From: Bacillota bacterium
GTDB taxonomy: Bacteria > Bacillota > Clostridia > Peptostreptococcales > Anaerovoracaceae
Assembly (NCBI GenBank): GCA_017438285.1
Contig: JAFRVY010000014.1
Span: forward strand, 24,026 to 88,025
DNA: 64,000 bases
Reading direction: 5' to 3'
Shown: piece after piece, positions 47,947-56,027 of the stretch
Numbering within the stretch: the first letter of the stretch is position 1
Layout of the letters: each line of letters opens with the position of its first letter
Program-made: the position numbers and the translations under genes
Notes under the pieces: generated by a model
What the model saw: the letters and a program-made list of their open reading frames with translations, nothing else
Databases searched by the model: none
What the model was told of the DNA's origin: nothing

Positions 47947-48665
47947 TCAGTCCCCCTTTCGTTCTCATCCGCGTGCTCCGGCAAGGCCTCATCTTCCTGG
48001 GCTTCCCCTGTAAACGCCCAGTCGTCGACCTTTTCGCTTTCGCCGGCCAGCTTGTTGATCTTTCTGTTCTTGTTTGCTGTTCTAAGCTTCCTTGCCAGCG
48101 CGGTGATCAACACCTTTGTGCCAAGGAACGCACCGAATCCCGCGGCGACTGATGCTGCCAGAGTCATCAGCCCGGCGCCGATGGTCATAACTCCTGATGC
48201 CACCGAACTAGGCAGACATGCGAATCCTGCAATTACTACTGTAATTCCGCTAATAGCGGCTGAGACTATTCCAGCATACAGCGAGATAATAGCTGCGATT
48301 ATTGTAATTGCTATAGTGACCACGCAGATTGCCAGCGGAATCGAAACAGGTGCCGAGCAGATTCCGATGATGACCCACCATACTGCCGAAAGTTTCTTTT
48401 TCGCTCCAGGCTTTTTGCCCGAGGCAATATCTTCCCCTTCCAAAAGCCTCGCGGCGTAATCCGCCTTTACCTGCGCTGCTATCTTCTTTGGATTTCCGAA
48501 CTCCCCGACAAGCCTTTGCTCCTCGGCCAATCTCCCCTCGTCATCCAATCCTGCCGTCGCCTCATCGAAGATTTCCTCGAAGTACTGTGTAGCCTCAACG
48601 ATTTCTTCCGGCGGCAGTTTTGATAGTTCTTTGCGCAATGTCAAAATGAATTCTTCTCTATTCAC
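47943..48665 (-). CDS. HAAS/DUF1700 signalling membrane protein
   Basis: A 240-residue protein. The N-terminal HAAS domain (REEFILTLRKELSKLPPEEI, VEATQYFEEIFDEA, LVGEFGNPKKIAAQVK) occupies about 1-80. Four Ala/Ile/Gly-rich helices follow to about 185, then a charged cytoplasmic tail. HAAS domains accompany PadR regulators and probably relay a membrane signal. It overlaps padR by 8 bases and the toastrack gene by 4, so the three are tightly coupled. Confidence 0.87.
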   Translation of the reverse strand: MNREEFILTLRKELSKLPPEEIVEATQYFEEIFDEATAGLDDEGRLAEEQRLVGEFGNPKKIAAQVKADYAARLLEGEDIASGKKPGAKKKLSAVWWVIIGICSAPVSIPLAICVVTIAITIIAAIISLYAGIVSAAISGITVVIAGFACLPSSVASGVMTIGAGLMTLAASVAAGFGAFLGTKVLITALARKLRTANKNRKINKLAGESEKVDDWAFTGEAQEDEALPEHADENERGTE

Positions 48666-49002
48666 TGCCTACACCCCCTTTTTTCTCCTTCTCCTTTGGT
48701 CCGTCCAGAAGTCTCTGGATCGCATTTCTGTAGTCATTCCACTGCTTCGTGTAATCCCTCAGCTGCTCCTCACCTTTCGGTGTGATCTGATAGTACCTGC
48801 GGTTACGCCCCTGATAAGGCTTGTCGTACGTCCTGCAAAGGCCTTCCTTCTGCAGTCTTCGAAGTACTGGATAAAGCGTTGACTCCGAAACGACGATCGA
48901 CTTTTTCATCTCCTGTGTAATCTCGTACCCGTAAGTGTCCCCTCTGTGTAGAATAGCGAGGGCGCATGCATCAAGCAGACTGGATTCAATCTTAAAAGCC
49001 AT
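48658..49002 (-). CDS. PadR family transcriptional regulator
   Basis: A 114-residue winged-helix protein. It has LLDACALAILHRGDTYGYEIT, VVSESTLYPVLRRLQKEGL and GRNRRYYQITPKGEEQL, the standard PadR_N pattern, with a short C-terminal helix ending in a Lys-rich tail. AGGAGG lies 6 bases before ATG 49002. It heads a six-gene operon. A near-perfect 21-bp palindrome covers its -10 region, so autorepression is likely. Confidence 0.93.
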   Translation of the reverse strand: MAFKIESSLLDACALAILHRGDTYGYEITQEMKKSIVVSESTLYPVLRRLQKEGLCRTYDKPYQGRNRRYYQITPKGEEQLRDYTKQWNDYRNAIQRLLDGPKEKEKKGGVGSE

Positions 49003-49049
49003 GTGCGCCTCCTTTCTTTCTAGCAATGACTAATGTTATTCTTCGTTTA

Positions 49050-49080
49050 ATACTATACGGCGTATAATATTGTTTGTCAA
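49050..49080 (-). promoter_or_regulatory. padR operon promoter with overlapping palindromic operator
   Basis: Minus strand TTGACA (49080-49075), 17-base spacer, TATAGT (49057-49052). A 21-bp palindrome with one mismatched pair (49050-49070, centre ACGGCGT) spans the spacer and the -10. This is the expected site for PadR autoregulation. Confidence 0.8.
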
Positions 49081-49189
49081 CTATGTTTTTGAAACTTTTT
49101 GAAAAAACTTTTTTTACCCCTTCGGCGCAGCGATTGCAAGCCTTTGATCAGTTTGTGCACTCTGTTGTTAAAAAAATAACAAATTTCTA

Positions 49190-49217
49190 TTTACATTTTT
49201 TCTATGCGTGTTACAAT
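49190..49217 (+). promoter_or_regulatory. Promoter of the CoA-transferase gene
   Basis: TTTACA (49190-49195), 16-base spacer, TACAAT (49212-49217). Just upstream, TTGTTA and TAACAA (49165-49182) form an inverted repeat around six A that could be an operator. Confidence 0.65.
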
Positions 49218-49257
49218 AATAACGACAAGAAATATCAAAACATTCGGAGGTTTATAA

Positions 49258-50616
49258 ATGTATAAAACATCCCTTCTCGATCAGGAATATAAGAAGAAGT
49301 TAATTACTGCCGAACAGGCCGCCGCAATGGTCCAGAATAACAGCAGGATCCATTTCGGTCTCGGTCTCGGAACGGTCAAAGACATCGACAAGGCCCTCGC
49401 CAAGAGAGCGGATGAGCTCAAGGGCGTGGAGATCGTCAGTACTGTAGGTGTGAGAAACGCTCCGTTCGAAACATTCCTCGCAACGGAATCAAACGACCAG
49501 GTGCGTTTTGCATCGGCGCACTTCAGTGCTTTTGACAGAGAGATGAGCAGAGCCGGCAGATGCTGGTACATCCCGATGATGTTCAATGAACTTCCTGTTT
49601 ACTGGCAGCATAACGACAGCGGCGTCGATATCGCGTTCTTCCAGGTTGCCCCGATGGATAAACACGGTAACTTCAATATCGGACCGCAGGTCGCTGATAT
49701 ATGGGGCGTAATCAAGAGCGCGCACAAGGTAATCGTTGAAGTCAACGAGAACATGCCGATTGCGCACGGCCACCAGACACAGCTCAATCTCTACGGCATC
49801 GACTATGTCGTTGAGGGTTCTAACCCTCCAATGGATGAGCTGATGAACAAGGAGCCTACAAAAATAGACCGATACATCGCCGAGTATGTCGTATCGCAGA
49901 TCGAATCGCACAGTACTCTTCAGCTTGGTATCGGCGCACTCCCAGGATGTATTGGATCAATGCTGGCTGACTCCGACGTAAGAAACATCAACGCTCACAC
50001 AGAGATGTTCGTTGATGCTTATGTGGATCTGTTCGAAGCAGGCAAGCTAACCGGAAACAAACCTGTCGATAAAGGAAAGGCCGTCTACACCTTCGCAGGT
50101 GGAACGCAAAGGCTTTATGACTTCATCGACGACAACCCGATCTGCTGCAGCGCACCGGTCGACTATGTCAACAGTATCGCAACGGTGCAGAAAATCGAGA
50201 ACTTCATCTCCATCAACAGCTGCATACAGGTTGACCTTTACGGTCAGGTCTGCTCGGAGACCGCAGGAACACAGCAGATCTCCGGTACAGGCGGACAGCT
50301 GGACTTCGTTCTCGGCGCATACGCATCGAAGGGCGGCAAAAGCTTCCTGTGCACGCCGTCCACGAGAACGCTCAAAGACGGAACGAGAGTCTCACTGATC
50401 AGCCCTATGCTTCCTGAAGGCAGTATCGTAACCACTCCGAGAACCGCGACCAACTTCGTTGTTACAGAATACGGCATCGCAAACCTGAAGGGTAAGAACA
50501 CCTGGGAGAGAGCGGAACTGCTCATCAACATCGCCCACCCTGACTTCCGAGACGATCTCATTAAGGAGGCCGAGAAGATGGGTATCTGGAAATACACTTC
50601 TAAGATTTCTTATTAA
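49258..50616 (+). CDS. Acetyl-CoA hydrolase/transferase family CoA-transferase (butyrate or 4-hydroxybutyrate type)
   Basis: A 452-residue class I-like CoA-transferase. The catalytic Glu is in CSETAGTQQISGTGGQLDFV, and LQLGIGALPGCIGSML plus TPSTRTLKDGTRVSLISPML are family signatures. It most resembles butyryl-CoA:acetate and 4-hydroxybutyrate CoA-transferases of clostridia, which move CoA between acetyl-CoA and the short acid. TCGGAGG lies 8 bases before ATG. Monocistronic with its own terminator. Exact acid is inferred. Confidence 0.85.
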   Translation: MYKTSLLDQEYKKKLITAEQAAAMVQNNSRIHFGLGLGTVKDIDKALAKRADELKGVEIVSTVGVRNAPFETFLATESNDQVRFASAHFSAFDREMSRAGRCWYIPMMFNELPVYWQHNDSGVDIAFFQVAPMDKHGNFNIGPQVADIWGVIKSAHKVIVEVNENMPIAHGHQTQLNLYGIDYVVEGSNPPMDELMNKEPTKIDRYIAEYVVSQIESHSTLQLGIGALPGCIGSMLADSDVRNINAHTEMFVDAYVDLFEAGKLTGNKPVDKGKAVYTFAGGTQRLYDFIDDNPICCSAPVDYVNSIATVQKIENFISINSCIQVDLYGQVCSETAGTQQISGTGGQLDFVLGAYASKGGKSFLCTPSTRTLKDGTRVSLISPMLPEGSIVTTPRTATNFVVTEYGIANLKGKNTWERAELLINIAHPDFRDDLIKEAEKMGIWKYTSKISY

Positions 50617-50640
50617 TATACACTCCTTAGAAAGCGTAAA

Positions 50641-50669
50641 AAAATGGTGACCGTGATGGTCACCATTTT
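50641..50669 (+). terminator. Intrinsic terminator after the CoA-transferase
   Basis: Perfect 12-bp stem (50641-50652 with 50658-50669), loop GTGAT, ending in five T. Confidence 0.9.
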
Positions 50670-50712
50670 TCATCTTTACAAGGCGCATAAGGAACTTGTT
50701 GCCCTTAAGAAA

Positions 50713-50895
50713 TTAGTCCTGTTTCTTGTTTGCTTCAAGGTTTTCAACTCTCTTCTCTAAATCTTTAATGCTTTTGGTCGTCCTTGAGACAAAACGGTAA
50801 ACAAACACTATTATTGCCACTACTATAATTATGTCTATAATCAGCATTATTATTGAAGGCCAATTTATGCTTATTAGTCCTTGGTGTTCTATCAT
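50713..50895 (-). CDS. Small membrane protein with coiled-coil tail (paralog A)
   Basis: A 60-residue protein beginning MIEHQGLISINWPSIIML. One membrane helix at about 13-35 (IIDIIIVVAIIVFVYRFV) is followed by a basic stretch and a coiled coil ending LEKRVENLEANKKQD. It is a paralog of the 53751-53948 protein. The N-terminus also resembles the start of AtpF of this window. ATG 50895 is chosen because GGGAG lies 8 bases upstream; a further 17 in-frame codons exist. Function unknown. Confidence 0.65.
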   Translation of the reverse strand: MIEHQGLISINWPSIIMLIIDIIIVVAIIVFVYRFVSRTTKSIKDLEKRVENLEANKKQD

Positions 50896-51095
50896 TGCAA
50901 TTTCTCCCTTCGTGATGTTGTTTAGTTCCAAAAATCGCTGTCCCATTTTTTTGTAGGGTATTTGTAATTTACTTTCTTGCCTTTTTTATTAATGCTCGTA
51001 ACCTTGAATGAACATCTTAAATTTCTCCACTTCTTCGCCGTGTGCCCGGCAGGAATTTATTTTTGATAACAACTAACCCCTTTGCCTTGCATGTC

Positions 51096-51755
51096 TCACT
51101 TTTTGCTGTTTTTTAGTATTATTTCATTTGGATCGTATTTCTTTCCATAGTGATACGTTGTCACCATAGCAACAATATAGGCGGCACCTATCACTCCAAC
51201 TGCGGTCGTCACCATAAGTAACGACACTTTTTCAGGAAGTAAACGTAGAAATAAGAGACACATCGAAGAAGCGATAACAATTATTGGTATTGTTATTTCT
51301 CTTCTGTTTTTTTGGTTAGCGTTCCACCCTTTTTTTATCTTACTTGCCTTCCATCGATACGAAATGATTCCAGCGGCTACAACCATAATTCCAGCAAATA
51401 CAATAACAAGCATCAGATACCGCATTCCAAACCCCATGGAAAAGCCAAGAAATAGGGTCAGTGCACAGGAGAATACTCCAAAAGCATTATATGCGCGAAA
51501 TAGAAACCAATTGTATTTTTTCTTTGAATAAAGGCCTGTGCCGAATGACAATGCTAGTACCGCCACGATTGAGCCGCCAAAAGTCAATGTTGATGGAATT
51601 GCAATTGAAACAAAACTTCCAATGAATAGCACTATTATCCATAGAAACACAAGCCTTGGGATACTGTGGGGTTTCAACTCTCCTTCTTCGGAATTGTTTT
51701 CCACTACTAATTTCAAATATTCTCTTATTCTTTCATTGTTATAGCTATTATCCAT
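51096..51755 (-). CDS. Polytopic membrane protein, candidate immunity partner
   Basis: A 219-residue protein with six predicted helices in three pairs (about 34-80, 87-134, 155-205) and a charged N-terminus. A basic loop KASKIKKGWNANQKNRRE separates pairs two and three. I recognise no family. Base composition is more AT-rich than the neighbours. It starts 27 bases after the stop of the lysine-rich toxin-like gene, the order toxin then immunity usually seen. Role as immunity protein is inference from position and topology only. Confidence 0.55.
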   Translation of the reverse strand: MDNSYNNERIREYLKLVVENNSEEGELKPHSIPRLVFLWIIVLFIGSFVSIAIPSTLTFGGSIVAVLALSFGTGLYSKKKYNWFLFRAYNAFGVFSCALTLFLGFSMGFGMRYLMLVIVFAGIMVVAAGIISYRWKASKIKKGWNANQKNRREITIPIIVIASSMCLLFLRLLPEKVSLLMVTTAVGVIGAAYIVAMVTTYHYGKKYDPNEIILKNSKK

Positions 51756-51782
51756 TGCTTTCTCACCTTCTCGAAGCGGTTG

Positions 51783-52298
51783 TTATCTTGTCATGAACTC
51801 GTATGTTCTTCTCTTCAAAGATTTGTTGCTTTTGCCAACTTTATAACTTGTAATAGCGTCAAATCCAAACGATGTAATAGTTGCCACACCTACCGCTGCA
51901 ACTGCCATCCATCCGACTGGATTAGAAATAAGCGCTGCAGAAACTGCTAAGCCAATACCAATACTTGCTGTTGCAAACATTGCGTTTACAAATGCATTTG
52001 ATACTGTTTCACTCATTGTTTTCCCAGAGTTAATATCATTATAGGCTTCAGTTGCAGTATCTTTATAACTGGTTGCAACCGATCCATGTCCAAGCAATTT
52101 CGTTACATATTTCCCACCTTTTGATGCCTTAAGCATCATATCACTTTTGGCATAAACCGCCTTAGCAATTCCCTTTACCTTGCTTCCGGCTTTCTTTGCC
52201 ATTTTTTTGGTTGCATTCCATGCTTTCTTGACAGCTTTCTTTGCCTTTTTATACTTTTTGCCGACCCATTTTGATGCCTTTTTCGCCGCCTTTTTCAC
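51783..52298 (-). CDS. Lysine-rich protein with glycine-zipper hydrophobic C-terminus, toxin-like, probably 5'-truncated or frameshifted
   Basis: From GTG 52298 it has 171 residues. About 1-45 is KK/AKK-rich (GKKYKKAKKAVKKAWNATKK). The middle is soluble, and a hydrophobic Gly/Ala segment at about 108-145 (ATASIGIGLAVSAALISNPV) looks membrane-inserting. The frame stays open 45 codons further 5', still Lys-rich (VRKKAKTYYKAAKKAVVKR), back to a stop at 52434-52436 without any usual start codon. An ATG at 52458 in another frame stops after 11 codons. This resembles the C-terminal piece of a polymorphic toxin with a basic pre-toxin region. Orphan toxin tip or pseudogene; function is not proven. 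Confidence 0.5.
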   Translation of the reverse strand: MKKAAKKASKWVGKKYKKAKKAVKKAWNATKKMAKKAGSKVKGIAKAVYAKSDMMLKASKGGKYVTKLLGHGSVATSYKDTATEAYNDINSGKTMSETVSNAFVNAMFATASIGIGLAVSAALISNPVGWMAVAAVGVATITSFGFDAITSYKVGKSNKSLKRRTYEFMTR

Positions 52299-52479
52299 TG
52301 ACCGATATACTTTCTTTACTTTCTTAATGGCCGGTTTGACTCTCTTTACTACGGCCTTCTTGGCTGCCTTATAATATGTCTTCGCTTTTTTCCTGACCTT
52401 CGATACGGTCTTTTTGAAGTGTCTACTTTTGTTTTACCACTTCACTCCTGGCCACCATTTTTATTTCATCTGCAAAAGC

Positions 52480-53511
52480 CTATCGTTCAATTCTCTCTAT
52501 GGCCACCTCGTCAGTATCGCCAACAAACGATAGTGTAAATAACGTATCGTCGCTTAGTGCAAATCCAAAAGTGCTCGGATATTCTTCCGTCGCATCATCC
52601 TGACATGAATAGTCCATCAGTGTATTATAATCTGCCTCATTATCTGACGTACCCGCGGTGTTTATGCTCGTCAGCCAAAATACATGTCCGTTGTCTATTT
52701 CGAGATGGACAGGATATGCAAAGTCAGTTGATCTGAAGATCGATTTGATTTGCTTATCTCCCGGAGTAAAGATGCCTATGTCTTCTGGACCTGTGCCTTT
52801 GGCTGTGTAGTACAACGCGTAGATATCATTTCCCTGATCGTATGATACCTCCATGATTCCGTCAGGTTTCTCTGGAATCTCAACTGTTTTTTCTTCGCCG
52901 CTCTCCAAGTTAAGGCTATACATCTGATCCCCGCCAATATACGCCGTGAGCACTTGGCCGCTCACATCCAATGCTGTTGTAACATGCTCCGGCAGGATCT
53001 CTTCATGTACGATCTCTGTTTTCTCTTCTTTGACATTATAGCCTTTTACAATTATCTTGTTCTCGCCATAATCGAGTTCAATGTAATAGAGTGTGTCATT
53101 ATATATGCCTATTTGGGCGTTCTGTGTCTCTTCTTCATTTCGATCTGCTGAATTGAAACTAATCGTCTCGTCTTTTTCTCTGTCGTACAACTTGTAGTCG
53201 TAACTTTTATCATGGATTTCAACCCATGCGGCAATATCGCCTTCAGCGCAGAGGGAATCTATTCTTACATCTTCTGCATCGTAAACGAAATTGAGTTTGT
53301 CCAGCTCTTCGCTTACAGATAACTGGCGTAGCTCCTCTTCGTCATATTCACCCGCCATTATGTAATAGGTGCCGTCTGAAACTGCCATGAGATTTGGCAG
53401 TTCGCCCTCGCTCTTGAATATGATCTGTTCACTGCTCGAACCGGTTCCGCCACAGCCTGCCAAAACAACCATCATCACAAGCGCAACCGTAATCACTAAT
53501 ATCTTTTTCAT
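52480..53511 (-). CDS. Lipoprotein with beta-propeller-like body, unknown
   Basis: A 343-residue exported protein with signal peptide and lipobox LAGC (Cys19). The body consists of short strands with Tyr/Asp turns such as DTLYYIELDYGENKIIVKGY, MYSLNLESGEEKTVEI and ISFNSADRNEEE, suggesting a DUF5050-like propeller. No catalytic motif is seen. It precedes the toxin-like remnant on the same strand, separated by about 45 bases to the open frame, and may share its transcript. Highly acidic. Function unknown. Confidence 0.7.
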   Translation of the reverse strand: MKKILVITVALVMMVVLAGCGGTGSSSEQIIFKSEGELPNLMAVSDGTYYIMAGEYDEEELRQLSVSEELDKLNFVYDAEDVRIDSLCAEGDIAAWVEIHDKSYDYKLYDREKDETISFNSADRNEEETQNAQIGIYNDTLYYIELDYGENKIIVKGYNVKEEKTEIVHEEILPEHVTTALDVSGQVLTAYIGGDQMYSLNLESGEEKTVEIPEKPDGIMEVSYDQGNDIYALYYTAKGTGPEDIGIFTPGDKQIKSIFRSTDFAYPVHLEIDNGHVFWLTSINTAGTSDNEADYNTLMDYSCQDDATEEYPSTFGFALSDDTLFTLSFVGDTDEVAIERIER

Positions 53512-53742
53512 CTCTCCCAGTTCTCCTTTCTATACTTAACCAGCTAAACAATATGCCTGCGTGGTATATTAAATCTGTTTATCCATTGTGTCAAAAATCG
53601 CATAATTGAATTCAATAACCATTTTCCAGTTATAAAACTGTCCTAACGACTAGATTGTACTATATTTTCAGAATATTTCAACAATAATTGCGGCTTATAT
53701 TTTAGTATATCAACGCGCCATCCATTTGCAATACATACACGA

Positions 53743-53771
53743 AAAAGCCCTTACATTTTGTAAGGGCTTTT
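53743..53771 (-). terminator. Terminator overlapping the 3' end of small paralog B
   Basis: Perfect 12-bp stem AAAAGCCCTTAC/GTAAGGGCTTTT with ATTTT loop; T tract on the minus strand. The stop codon of the 53751-53948 gene lies in the stem. The remaining 53512-53742 interval is AT-rich and shows no gene. Confidence 0.85.
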
Positions 53772-53948
53772 GTTATTTTGGTTTGCTTCAAGTTCTTCGA
53801 CTCGCTTCTGCAGATCCGAAATGCTCTTTCTCGTTTTGGAAACAAAGCGACAGACAAACACCACTATTGCTATTACAATGATTATGTCAATAGCGCCCAT
53901 AACTAGTGAAGGCAAGTTTAACTCTATCAGTCCTGTGTGTTCTACCAT
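53751..53948 (-). CDS. Small membrane protein with AtpF-like N-terminus (paralog B)
   Basis: A 65-residue protein starting MVEHTGLIELNLPSLVMG. From His4 to Leu15 it matches AtpF of this window in 11 of 12 residues (HTGLIELNL.SL). One helix at about 17-35 is followed by KTRKSISDLQKRVEELEANQ, a coiled coil. AAGGGGG lies about 8 bases upstream of ATG. Separated by 34 bases from the Dus gene upstream. It could be a derived b-subunit fragment or an Fo-interacting microprotein; inference only. Confidence 0.7.
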   Translation of the reverse strand: MVEHTGLIELNLPSLVMGAIDIIIVIAIVVFVCRFVSKTRKSISDLQKRVEELEANQNNKSPYKM

Positions 53949-53982
53949 AACTACTTCCCCCTTTCACAATACTCCAAAGAAT

Positions 53983-55026
53983 CTATACGATCAATTTCCA
54001 CAGCTCCCGCTTCAGCGGTTCCGCTTCATCCACATTGTTCACTGCCCTGCGTACCGCAGTTGCCCCGTGCATACCTTTAGTATACCACGCCACATGCTTG
54101 CGCATCTCCTTAACTGCGATTCTCTCGCCTTTATCGGCAATCACCATATCCAGATGACGAATCAGCATTTCGATTCGCCCGTTCTGCGTCGGCGGCACAA
54201 AGGCTTCTCCCTCAGCGCCGTCCGGACAACCGCCTTCCCAAAGCGCAAGCGCCTCACGGAAGATCCACGGATTGCCCAGTGCGCCCCGTGCGATCATCAC
54301 CGCATCGCATCCGGTCTCTTCCATCATGCGGATGGCATCGGCACCGCATTTGATGTCTCCATTTCCGATGACCGGAATGCTGACCGCTTTCTTTACGTCA
54401 GCGATCGCCTGCCAGTCGGCTTTGCCATCGTAGTACTGCTCTCTGGTCCTGCCGTGAACAGTCACCGCCGACACGCCGGCGGCCTCTAAAGCCTTTGCTG
54501 CTTCCACGGCGATATTCTGCCCCCGCGCAAAGCCCATGCGGATCTTAGCTGTCACAGGAACCGATCCATCGCCTATAAGCGATGTGCCGTGAACCATTGC
54601 CTTTGCTACATCGTGGAGCCTATCCAGGTCTTTGAGCAGCGCGGAGCCTTCGCCGTTTCTGACGATCTTCGGAACGGGACATCCCGCGTTCAGATCGATG
54701 ATGACAGGTCGCGATAAGCGGCGCTTCCCTGTCACTTCACCCCGCTTCATCAACTCGCCCGTGCAGAGACAGCGTGCCGCCTGCTCCATGATCTCAGGTT
54801 CCGAGCCGAAGATCTGGAACGCTACCGGTCCCTCGTCTTCGCCTACTTCCAAAAGCCGCTCGGTTCCAGCATCTCCGTACCAGAGGCCTTTGCCGCTGAC
54901 CATTTCCGTGTATGTTAAAGAAGCCCCTGCTTCTGCGCAAAGGCTCCTCATTGCTTTATCTGTTATCCCTGCCAGCGGTGCCAGCAGGAACGGATTCTTC
55001 AGTTCGAAGTCTCCGATTTTGATCAT
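53983..55026 (-). CDS. dus: tRNA-dihydrouridine synthase
   Basis: A 347-residue FMN TIM-barrel enzyme. It begins MIKIGDFELKNPFLLAPLAG, has VAFQIFGSEP, the catalytic Cys in IDLNAGCPVPKIVRNGEGSA, VTAKIRMGF, VTVHGRTREQYYDGKADW and VIGNGDIKCGADA, then CDAVMIARGALGNPWIF. It reduces uridines in tRNA D-loops. An insertion after residue 95 (LMKRGEVTGKRRLSRP) is unusual for DusB. ATG 55026 is chosen; an upstream ATG at 55038 adds four residues. It follows coaX closely, the common coaX-dus order. Confidence 0.93.
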   Translation of the reverse strand: MIKIGDFELKNPFLLAPLAGITDKAMRSLCAEAGASLTYTEMVSGKGLWYGDAGTERLLEVGEDEGPVAFQIFGSEPEIMEQAARCLCTGELMKRGEVTGKRRLSRPVIIDLNAGCPVPKIVRNGEGSALLKDLDRLHDVAKAMVHGTSLIGDGSVPVTAKIRMGFARGQNIAVEAAKALEAAGVSAVTVHGRTREQYYDGKADWQAIADVKKAVSIPVIGNGDIKCGADAIRMMEETGCDAVMIARGALGNPWIFREALALWEGGCPDGAEGEAFVPPTQNGRIEMLIRHLDMVIADKGERIAVKEMRKHVAWYTKGMHGATAVRRAVNNVDEAEPLKRELWKLIV

Positions 55027-55044
55027 CTCTCTACCCATCCTATA

Positions 55045-55911
55045 TTAAAGCTTTCCCTCGTATTTCATTGCATCCTGCTGGATCTCTTCCTCGGAAATGC
55101 GTCTTCTGCACTTCTTGTTTTTGCGGTAGATGAGCTCGAGACCATCCAGGGTCAGGAGTTTGTCAACTACATCGATGCAGTCGACGCCGGCTTCCATGAG
55201 TGTTGCCAGACCGCCGGTGGCGATGACGCGGATGTCGTCTTCTTTGATAGGTTTCCCTGCCTCTTCGCAGTAGGCAACGAGTTCCTTCTTCATCTTCTGT
55301 GTGATGAACTCGATCATGCCCATGTGTCCGTATACGAGACCGGACTGCATGCTGTTGATGGTGTTGCGGCAGATGACAGTGCCCGGTTCTTCCAGTTCTA
55401 CCTTTGGCAGCTTGGCTGTCTTTTCGAACAGGGCGTCCGATGAAATCTTGATGCCCGGCGCGATGGTTCCGCCGATGTATTCCGCATCCGGTGTAATGGC
55501 GCAGAACGTTGTCGCGGTACCAAGGTCTATTACGATAAGCGGTCCGCCGTACTTGGCGTGGGCGCCGACGGCATTTACGATTCTGTCCGCGCCGACCTGC
55601 TTAGGATTATCATATTTAACTACGAGTCCGGTCTTGATTCCCGGCCCGATGACGATTGCCCTCTTGTTGAAGTACTTCTGCGACAGATGCTGCAGCGTGT
55701 ACACGATGGAAGGGACTACCGTCGAAATAATTACGTCTTTGACTTCCGAGAAGTCCAGATCCTCATATGCAAAGAGCTGATGGATGATCATTCCGTATTC
55801 ATCTGCGCTCTTGCGATTGTCGGTCTCCAATCTCCAGTTGGTGACCATCTTTCCGTCTTTGAATACACCTAATACAATGTTCGTGTTTCCTACGTCAAAA
55901 GCTAATAACAT
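55045..55911 (-). CDS. coaX: Type III pantothenate kinase
   Basis: A 288-residue ASKHA-fold kinase that phosphorylates pantothenate, the first step to CoA. Signatures are LLAFDVGNTNIVLGVF, DRIVNAVGAHAKYGGPLIVIDLGTATTF-type core (Asp and Thr for catalysis) and the GGTIAPGIKISSDALF loop. GGAGG lies 6 bases before ATG 55911, which rules out longer in-frame starts. In a run after the biotin decarboxylase genes and before dus; a 116-base gap separates it from the biotin carrier gene. Confidence 0.95.
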   Translation of the reverse strand: MLLAFDVGNTNIVLGVFKDGKMVTNWRLETDNRKSADEYGMIIHQLFAYEDLDFSEVKDVIISTVVPSIVYTLQHLSQKYFNKRAIVIGPGIKTGLVVKYDNPKQVGADRIVNAVGAHAKYGGPLIVIDLGTATTFCAITPDAEYIGGTIAPGIKISSDALFEKTAKLPKVELEEPGTVICRNTINSMQSGLVYGHMGMIEFITQKMKKELVAYCEEAGKPIKEDDIRVIATGGLATLMEAGVDCIDVVDKLLTLDGLELIYRKNKKCRRRISEEEIQQDAMKYEGKL

Positions 55912-56027
55912 ATCATACCTCCGCTTTGCCGCTGCCCTTTCGGCAGTCGACATGCTCAATGACAAAAGGATGGAACAAAAGACTTTGTCCGTTGTCCCAT
56001 CCCTTTTATATCCTAAAATCCAAAATA

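Noticed and set aside
50947-51095. Gene or RNA in the 149-base gap
   Set aside because: No ORF with a start signal and no convincing hairpin; only AT-rich sequence.
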